This document shows positions 56,960-64,000 of a stretch of 64,000 nucleotides of DNA, piece after piece. The translations under genes and the position numbers were made by a program. Below the pieces are notes generated by a model. That model saw only the letters and a list, made by a program, of their open reading frames with translations. It was not told the DNA's origin and ran no database searches. The DNA lies in NCBI GenBank assembly GCA_027627225.1, contig CM051033.1:14088058-14152057 (forward strand), in the 5' to 3' direction. Origin of the DNA: Congeria kusceri. Taxonomy: Eukaryota > Mollusca > Bivalvia > Myida > Dreissenidae. Positions within the stretch are counted from its first letter, which is position 1, and every line of letters begins with the position of its first letter.

Positions 56960-58955
56960 ACAAGAGGGCCATGATGGCCCAACGCGCTCACCTGAGAACT
57001 GGTACAGATGAAGACCATACTGTTGAGACAGGTTTGAAAATTCAGGTATCTGAACAATACACAAAGGGGGGTAGGATCAATTTTGATTTAAAACATCGGT
57101 TAGTGCAATGGCCTAACTAACGTATGAGTTGGGTAGTGGATGTGCGTTTCTTTTGCTAATGGTTCTCAAATCATTTTTCTCGATATTCTTACCTGACCCT
57201 TTTTCATTAGTCAGTGACAATTCTGGAAAATGCAGAAACAGTAGATTTTGATGTCTTTTTCGCAGACAGTTTTGGAGAACTAGTTGCAATGCGATAATTG
57301 CGATGGCTGTGCTATATGGTCAAGTTTTGCTTTTTCTTTGATAATTTTCTGTCAAATGATGATAAATGATGTTATGCAGAATCTGAAGCCATCTGATCAA
57401 TGTTGCATGTTCAAATAACTGCATGCAAGGTTTGCAACTGTTAGAAATACAATTTTATCAATAAATGTTTATGGTCATACACAAACTGTGTAAGTTTGGT
57501 TACAATGAATATAAAATCAAGTGTGCAAGCCAATCATTGATAACTTGTTGATGTTTTTTTCCAAACACAAGGGGCAATAACGGTGTTTCTGGCCCGATCA
57601 TGCTTATATTCGACTTCACCTGTAGTCTAACGTTCATAGCCAGATGTGCAAGATTGGTGAACAAAGGGCAATAAATCTGGTGTTTCTGGCCCGATTTTGC
57701 TTATATTCAACTTCACTCTTAATCTTAAGGTCATAGACAAACTGTGCAAGATTGGTGAAGATTGGATGAAAAATGAGATCTCTATCCTGAATAATGTTAA
57801 TTTTTGCATATTTTTTTCGCAAACAAAGAGCAATAACTCCAGTGATACTTGTCCAATCTTGCTTATATTCAACTTCAACTGTAATCTCATGGTAATAGAC
57901 AAACTGGGCGAGATTGGTGAAGATTGTATGAAAAATGAAGTCTCTATCCTGAAAAATGTCCATTTTTGTATATTTTTTTCATAAACAACGAGCAATTACT
58001 CTGGTGTTTAAAACACGATCTGGCCCATGTTTGGCGTCTGCTGAAGATCTGATGGTCATACACAAACTTGAAAGTTTGGTTAAGATTGGCTAGAAAATAA
58101 AGTCTACAAGTTGGAAAAAGGCATTTTTGAACTTATTTTGCATGGAAAAGGGGCAATAACTCTAGTGTTACTTGTATGATCTGACCCAATAACAATCCCA
58201 TCCGAGATTTTATGGTCATACACAAACTGTGCAAGTTAGGTCAAGACTGAATAAACAAGAGGGCCAAATGGCCCTGGGTCGCTCACCTGAGTTTCATTAG
58301 ACAAACAAGTTTCCACGTTTAGATTTTTATAAGGATATGGATATACTGATACGGACTGATGGAAATGCGACCTTAATAATCATGGTTTGAAAAACTTAAG
58401 TGACAACAGACATTTAAAATTTTGAAGTACATGTAGCTTTTTCTTCAATTTGACCTAGTGACCTAGGTTTTGACCCCACATGACACAGATTCGAACTCGG
58501 CCGAGATACAATTGGAACAAATGTTCTGACCAAGTTTCATGAAGATTGGGCAAATAATGTAACTTCTAGAGAGTTAACAATCTTTTTCTTCAATCTGACC
58601 TAGTGACCTAGTCTTTGACCCCAAAAGACCCAGATTCAAACTCGGCCGAGATACCATTAAGACAAATGTTCTGACCAAGTTTCATGAAGATTTGGCAAAA
58701 AATATAACTTCTAGAGTGTTAACAAGCTTTTTCTTTAATTTGACCTAGTGACCTAGTTTTTGACCCCACATGACCCAAATTCGAACTCAGTCAAGATATC
58801 ATTGGGAAAAATGTTCTGACCAAATCATGAAGATTGGGCAAAAAATGTGACTTCTAGAGTATTAACAAGCTTTTTCTTCAATTTGACCTGGTGACCTAGT
58901 TTTTCACCCCACATGACCCACATTCGAACTTGGCCGAGAATTCATTAGGACAAAT

Positions 58956-59736
58956 CGTCTGCTGAATGTAACTGACATTTCATAAATTTTACAGGAGAAG
59001 CAAAAAACTGTTATATTACATATATAACATATTTTTCAGTATACCAAATTTCTGTGTGGGGTTATAGTATTGAGTGAAAATCGCAGCAAAACTAAATATT
59101 TAAATATCTTGTTTCAAAACATAAATTATTTAAAAAATAGCCAGTTACCTGAATTAAAACGCTAGAATAGTTAAGTGCTCTTAATGTGTTTTGTGACTTA
59201 AGATTTCAATTCTTATGTCAATATAAGTGCTCTTTATTTTTGGCAGCATTCTTAATCTGCATAATTAAGTTTAAGTGTAATCCAACATTCGTGTACACAT
59301 TGTACAGCTTTAACAGGTAATACAACATCATTGATGAAAAAAGCAATTGATTTAAACATTTATTTTTTTGCAATTACATGATTTCTTGCATTTAATTTTG
59401 TTTTTGCTTAAGTTGGGTTACTTCCCTTTGGACAATGCAGTTATTTCAGGCTCTGTAACTTTCAATGTCAAAATTCAAGTATGCGCACATACAGTATATC
59501 ACCACATGTATTCGTTTCAAACATAGTTATGTAAGTGCTCTTATGGCAGTTATTTCAATAATTAAAATACTTGTTTTCACTTATGTTATTTGAGGAAAAT
59601 TCTCAAAAACATCATTTTATCCCAAAAAGTAGTCTTTAATATTTTAATAGTTAATGCATTTCACCAAAATAAACTCAAACATGAAAATAAGTCAAATTGT
59701 ACAAAAATGTCAGTTACATGACTTTTTACATTCAGT
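58956..59736. mobile_element. TIR element nested in B, ~8-9-bp target duplication
   Basis: TGAATGTAACTGACATTT near the left end and, at the right end, the complements of CACTGAATGTAA and TGTAACTGACATTTTTG form inverted repeats. GGACAAAT (58948-58955) and GGACGAAAT (59737-59745) flank it; the interrupted repeat unit normally reads GGACAAATGTTCTGACC. An 8-bp duplication suggests hAT. AT-rich interior, no transposase frame. Confidence 0.6.
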
Positions 59737-59971
59737 GGACGAAATGTTCTGACCAAATTTCATGAAGATTGGGCAAAAAATGTGACTTCACGAGTGTTAA
59801 CAAGCTTTTTCTTCAATTTGACCTAGTGACCTAGTTTTTGACCCCACATGACCTCACTTTTCGAGATATCATTAAGAAAAGTGTTCTGACCAAGTTTCAT
59901 GAAGATTGGGCAAAAAAAGTGACTTCTAGAGTGTTAACAAGCTTTTTCTTCAATTTGACCTAGTGACCTAG

Positions 59972-60712
59972 CAGGGGTCGCTCTCTGGTTTGGGGGAAGA
60001 GTACCTGTACCCTCAGGCGGGGGAATTTTAGCGTCGTTTTGCACAGAAGGGGAAATTTCGACTTGGCAAACAAGTCAAAAATAAAAACGATTTAATATAT
60101 TTTTCAAATCACTTTATTTAGTCTAACTCTTTACCTGACAACTTTATTCATGAAAATTATAAATAAATTGAATATCATATTAACTAGTCTAAATTTAACC
60201 ATCTAAAGTCTATCACTTGACCATTAGAAGGTGGAGCAGTGCAACAGATAATTTTTCATGCAATTAAATAGATTTTCACTTCCGATTTTTAAAATCGTTT
60301 TTTAACTTCCAATGTTTAACCTTATTTAATTTTGTTAAACTACTTTTTGCTTCACTTGTTTTGATAACTTTTAAGCAGAAGCCATTTTCCCAAAACAGAA
60401 ATTACGGTTCCCCGCAAATAAGCTAGCAGTTAACTGTATATAAATGAAGTTTTATTATGAAAGCACAAATAATCGGGAACCAGACAAGTCAAAATGGTCA
60501 TTTAACATGACCATGCGGTGTTCTTCGGATTTTATCGTTAACCGTTTGTAACTTTGATCCCCGAAAATTACTCCCATAAACAAAACGAAAACAAATTTGA
60601 TGGCAGTTCATTTAGGGGGAATTTTGTTCTGAAATGGGGGAAAAATATATACTTTTTCGTTGGGGGAATGATGGCGAATTTCGGCATCAAAATACGGAGA
60701 TCGAGACCCCTG
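59972..60712. mobile_element. TIR element nested in B, CCTAG target duplication
   Basis: The left end CAGGGGTCGCTCTC and the complement of the right end (CAGGGGTCTCGATCTC) are inverted repeats. CCTAG occurs immediately outside both ends (59967-59971, 60713-60717), splitting a GACCTAGTTT motif of the host repeat. Subterminal GGGGGAATTTTAGCG and GGGGGAATGATGGCG add symmetry. Non-autonomous; superfamily unassigned. Confidence 0.75.
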
Positions 60713-61308
60713 CCTAGTTTCTGACCCCACTTGACCTAGATTCGAACTCAGCCGAGATATCATTGGGACAAATGTTCTAATTAAGTTTCATGAAGATTGG
60801 GCAACAAATGTGACTTTTAGAGTGTTCGCAAGCTTTTCCTATAGCCATAAAAGATATCATTAGAACAAATGTTCTGAGTAAGTTTCATGTTGATTGAGTA
60901 AAAAATGTGACTTCTAGACTGTTCACAAGCTTTTTCTCCAAACTGACCTAGTGACCTAGTTTTGAACTCAGCTGAGATATCATTGGGACAAATATTCTGA
61001 CCAGGTTTCATGAAGATTGGCCAATAAATGTGGCCTCTAGAGTGTTCACAAGGTAAATGTTGACGACGAACGACTAACGACGAACGACTAACGACGAACG
61101 ACGGACAAATGGCGATCACAAAAGTTCACCATGAGCACATTGTGCTCAGGTGAGCTAAAAATGTAGTCTTTATCGCGATAACGGTCCAAATTGTAGACAG
61201 CATACGGATAATGGACGACGCATGAGAGCTCCTCTATACCAATAGCTCACAGAGCACTACGTGCTTAGGTGAGCTAATAATGGCCAAACTTGGCATTTAT
61301 TTATTTCC

Positions 61309-61685
61309 ATAAATAGCTCCAATATGACATTTAGTACCAGAGGAATGCACCAAAAATGACATTTAGTTATGCAGGACTGCACTAATACGACAATAAGCGC
61401 CACATGACTGAACTAAAATGACATAAGGTGCCACATGACTGCACTAATATGACATTCAATGCCACATGACTACCAATATGAAATTTAGTGCCACATGACT
61501 GAACTAATATGACATTAAGTGCCACATGACTGCACTAATATGAAATTTATTGCCACATGACTGAACTAATATGAAATTTAGTGCAAAATGACTGAACTAA
61601 TATGACATTTAGTGCCACATGACTGAACTAATATGACATTAAGTGCCACATGATTGCACTAATCTGACATTTAGTGCCACATGAG
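61309..61685. repeat. 31-bp tandem array, about 12 units
   Basis: The unit TAATATGACATTTAGTGCCA plus CATGACTGAAC varies at GAACT/GCACT and TTTAGT/TTAAGT. It begins about 30 bp after element A copy 2 ends. Confidence 0.92.
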
Positions 61686-61699
61686 GTTCACAAGGTAAT

Positions 61700-63309
61700 G
61701 TGGATTACAAACCATTAACAGTGACCTTGACCCCACCCATCCCATAGGCAATCCCAATCGAGGTCTCGATATAATGTTTTAACCAAATATGAAACCCCTG
61801 GGCCTTGTGGTTTCAGATAATAAAAATTAAATCATTTTACCATTTCAGTCTATATAAACCATGTGAGCCCCAGGTCGTGGCCAGTTTTGACCCCATGGGC
61901 ATCATTTGAACAATCTTTGTAGAGGACCACTATACAACATTACATACCAAATATGAACCTCCGGGCCTTGCGGTTTCAGGAAAAAAGATTTTTAAAGTCA
62001 TTTTGCAATTTAAGTCTAAATAAACATTGTGACCCCCGGGGTGTGGCCAGTTTTGACCCCAGGGGCATCATTTGAACAATCTTTATAGAGGACCACTATA
62101 CAATGTTACATACCAAATATGAAACCTCCAGGACTTGTGGTTACAGAGAAGATTTTTAAAGTCATTTTGCTATTTAAGTCTATATAAACCATGTGACCCC
62201 CGGGGTGTGGCCAGTTTTGACCCCAGGGGCATCAGTTGAACAATCTTTGTAGAGGACCCCTATACAATGTTACATACCAAATATGAAACCTCTGGTCCTT
62301 GCGGTTTCAGAGGAGAAGATTTTTAAAGTCATTTTGCTATTTAAGTCTATATAAACCATGTTACCCCCGGGGCGTGGCCAGTTTTGACCCCCAGGGGCAT
62401 AATTTGAACAATCTTTGTAGAGGACCACTATAGGATGTTGCATACCAAATATGAAACCTCTGGGCCTTGTGGTTTCAGAGGAGAAGAGTTTTAAAGTCAT
62501 TTTGCTATATATTCTATATAAACCATGTGACCCCCAGGGCGTGGCCCGTTTTGACTCCAGGGGCATAATTTGAACAAACGTTGTAAAGGACCACTAAAGG
62601 ATGTTACATACCAAATATGAAACCTCTGGGCCTTGCGGTTTCAGAGGAGAAGATTTTTAAAGTCCTTTTGCTATATATTCTATAAAAACCATGAGACCCC
62701 CGGGGCATGGCCAGTTTTGACCCCAGGGGCATAATTTGAACAATCTTTGTAGAGGACCACTATAGGTTGTTACATACCAAATACGAAACCTCTGGGCCTT
62801 GTGGTTTCAGAGGAGAAGATTTTTAAAGTCATTTTGCTATATATTCTATATAAACCATGTGACCCCCGGGGCGTGGCCTGTTTTGACCCCAGGGGCATAA
62901 TTTGAACAATCTTTGTAGAGGACCACTATAGGTTGTTACAAACCAAATACGAAACCTCTGGGCCTTGTGGTTTCAGAGGAGAAGATTTTTAAAGTCATTT
63001 TGCTATATATTCTATATAAACCATGTGACCCCCGGGGCGTGGCCTGTTTTGACCCCAGGGGCATAATTTGAACAATCTTTGTAGAGGACCTCTAGAGGAT
63101 GTCACATATCAAATATGAAAGGTCTGTGCCTTGCGGTTTCATAGAAGATTTTTAAAGTTTTCACTTTTAAAATCTATTTTTAGCTCTGGTGACCTACATT
63201 ATGAGCGGACCGGAAAGATTTGAACAACTTTGAAAGAGGATCATTCCTGTGAAGTTTGGTGAAAATCTGCCAAGCGGTTTAGGAGATGTTGTTTGTGCTC
63301 AGGTGAGCT
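61700..63309 (+). mobile_element. 5'-truncated Helentron-like element with nine ~165-bp repeats
   Basis: Nine tandem units share CCAAATATGAAACCTCTGGG, CCTTG[C/T]GGTTTCAGAGG, GTGGCCAGTTTTGACCCC and GAACAATCTTTGTAGAGGACC, with spacing 162-168 bp. It closes with GTGAAGTTTGGTGAAAATCTG and GTGCTCAGGTGAGCTAAAA, the same terminus as elements A and B. The ACAAGAG start and 5' hairpin are absent. Confidence 0.65.
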
Positions 63310-63312
63310 AAA

Positions 63313-64000
63313 ACTCTGAAACAAGTTTTGCTTTTTTCTTGACATTTTTGCAACATTTTTCAAACAAACCTCTGAACAATCATAAATGCCGAATATGACA
63401 TCAGAGATGATAATTTCCATGCCAACCAACCAACAAATAGTGTTCACATTTCTGGCTCAATGACAAGCAATACCTGATCAATATGCAGCCATGAACATGT
63501 ACTTCACAGAATGCTGGTGAACATGGGAACGATTCTTGCCTAGTATATATACCATGTAATCGATGTTTATTCAAATAAACTGGGAAAACTTGTCTTTGAA
63601 GTAGTGAAAACAAACAAGCGATTCTATGGAAGAAATGGAATAATGAAGAGAATATCACATGGAAGAATAAAGAGGAAACAGGCTGTAAAAGTAGCGAATA
63701 AATTGAAAGATGCAGTTCAAAGGAACTGAGTGAACAAGAATCACAATTGGTAGATTCTTAGTATATAATGAACTGTACAAAAGTAGAATGAATGTGAGGT
63801 TCTGCTTCGTTAAAATGAATATTAACATGCTATAAAGGCACTAAAAAATAATTAAATTTCATAATTCATCAGTTAATCAATTTTTTCATAAAAATATAGC
63901 ATAGTCCAGTAGAAAGTACAACACGTTCCATTATGTTCATTGTTGCTTTCTCCATTATTTAATTGCATGAGTTTTTCATTATAAAAACAAAAAACGTTCA
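63313..64000. other. No supported gene; weak open frame at 63544-63729
   Basis: A plus-strand stretch of 61 codons after a TAG is rich in K, R and V and ends at TGA (63727-63729). Its first ATG is more than halfway in. It has no recognisable domain and no splice site I would defend. The rest is AT-rich. Confidence 0.35.

Larger units (their letters stand above)
58255..61158 (+). mobile_element. Helentron-like element B nested in element A copy 2
   Basis: Begins ACAAGAG with perfect hairpin GGGCCA-AA-TGGCCC, then GTCGCTCACCTGAG. Ends GAGCACATTGTGCTC, AGGTGAGCTAA. The body is ~145-155-bp tandem units with TTTGACCTAGTGACCTAG, TTTTTGACCCCACATGACC, AACTCGGCCGAGATATCATT and ATGTTCTGACCAAGTTTCAT, closing with GACGACGAACGACTAAC repeats. 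The body is unrelated to element A, yet the termini match. It is interrupted twice, by 58956-59736 and 59972-60712. Confidence 0.65.
56960..61277 (+). mobile_element. Helentron-like element A, copy 2, split by a nested element
   Basis: Same start as copy 1 (ACAAGAG, GGGCCATGATGGCCC, GCGCTCACCTGAG) and the same end (GAGCACTACGTGCTTAGGTG, AGCTAA). The 5' part spans 56960-58254 and the 3' part 61159-61277; the intervening 2.9 kb is element B. Close similarity to copy 1 over more than 1.2 kb suggests the same subfamily and similar age. Confidence 0.65.

Noticed and set aside
58440..60960. Element B repeats as a protein-coding tandem repeat
   Set aside because: Stops occur in all frames within units, and unit length is not a constant multiple of 3.

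Overview
This is eukaryotic, AT-rich, almost gene-free DNA, most likely from a bivalve mollusc. The evidence is nine copies of a palindromic inverted-repeat element (ends GAGGCG...CGCCTC, core GGATTAGCCTGTGC / GCACAGGCTAATCC) that I associate from memory with the zebra mussel Dreissena polymorpha, plus several dispersed element types, tRNA-derived SINEs and minisatellites of the kind seen in bivalve genomes. The species is an inference; phylum-level placement is firmer. There is no bacterial operon, no CRISPR array and no rRNA. I found no open reading frame that I trust as protein coding: every long frame lies in a tandem array and is open because the repeat lacks a stop in that frame. Two short exon-like stretches (8156-8276 and 63544-63729) are only weak candidates.

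Layout. 1-5 kb: a SINE whose tRNA-like head is expanded into a 45-bp array, two palindromic MITEs, and a 39-bp minisatellite followed by a 31-bp array. 5.6-14 kb: dispersed elements with internal ~165-bp repeats, a TA-flanked MITE (8285-8598), a tRNA-like sequence, a hAT-like element (10211-11767), and an element (12231-13908) carrying a SINE with a perfect 10-bp target duplication. 14.36-19.04 kb: a very homogeneous 57-bp satellite of about 82 copies. 19-31 kb: more internally repeated elements, a 23-bp array, microsatellites, a 57-58-bp array and further MITEs. 31-44 kb: a purine-rich AGCT array, several TIR elements, and 59-, 34- and 28-bp arrays. 44-56 kb: small MITEs, TIR elements of a TTCCCAATT-rich family, a 20-bp array of about 49 units without indels, and a 33-bp array. 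56.9-63.3 kb: a stack of nested insertions (an element within an element, itself carrying two more TIR elements), a 31-bp array, and a truncated element with ~165-bp repeats.

The most interesting signal is architectural. Sequence-unrelated families share termini (5' ACAAGAG plus a short perfect hairpin; 3' GAGCTAAAA), have short inner inverted repeats, and carry internal tandem units of roughly 145-170 bp. Comparing an occupied site (58255-61158) with its empty sister site near 52770 is compatible with insertion without target duplication. This resembles non-autonomous Helentron/HINE (DINE-like) rolling-circle elements, an inference that needs database and structural tests. One such family repeats a perfect RevDR2-type nuclear-receptor motif in most units. 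Several minisatellites can be traced to a single-copy precursor inside a dispersed element, so the window shows how transposons seed tandem arrays.
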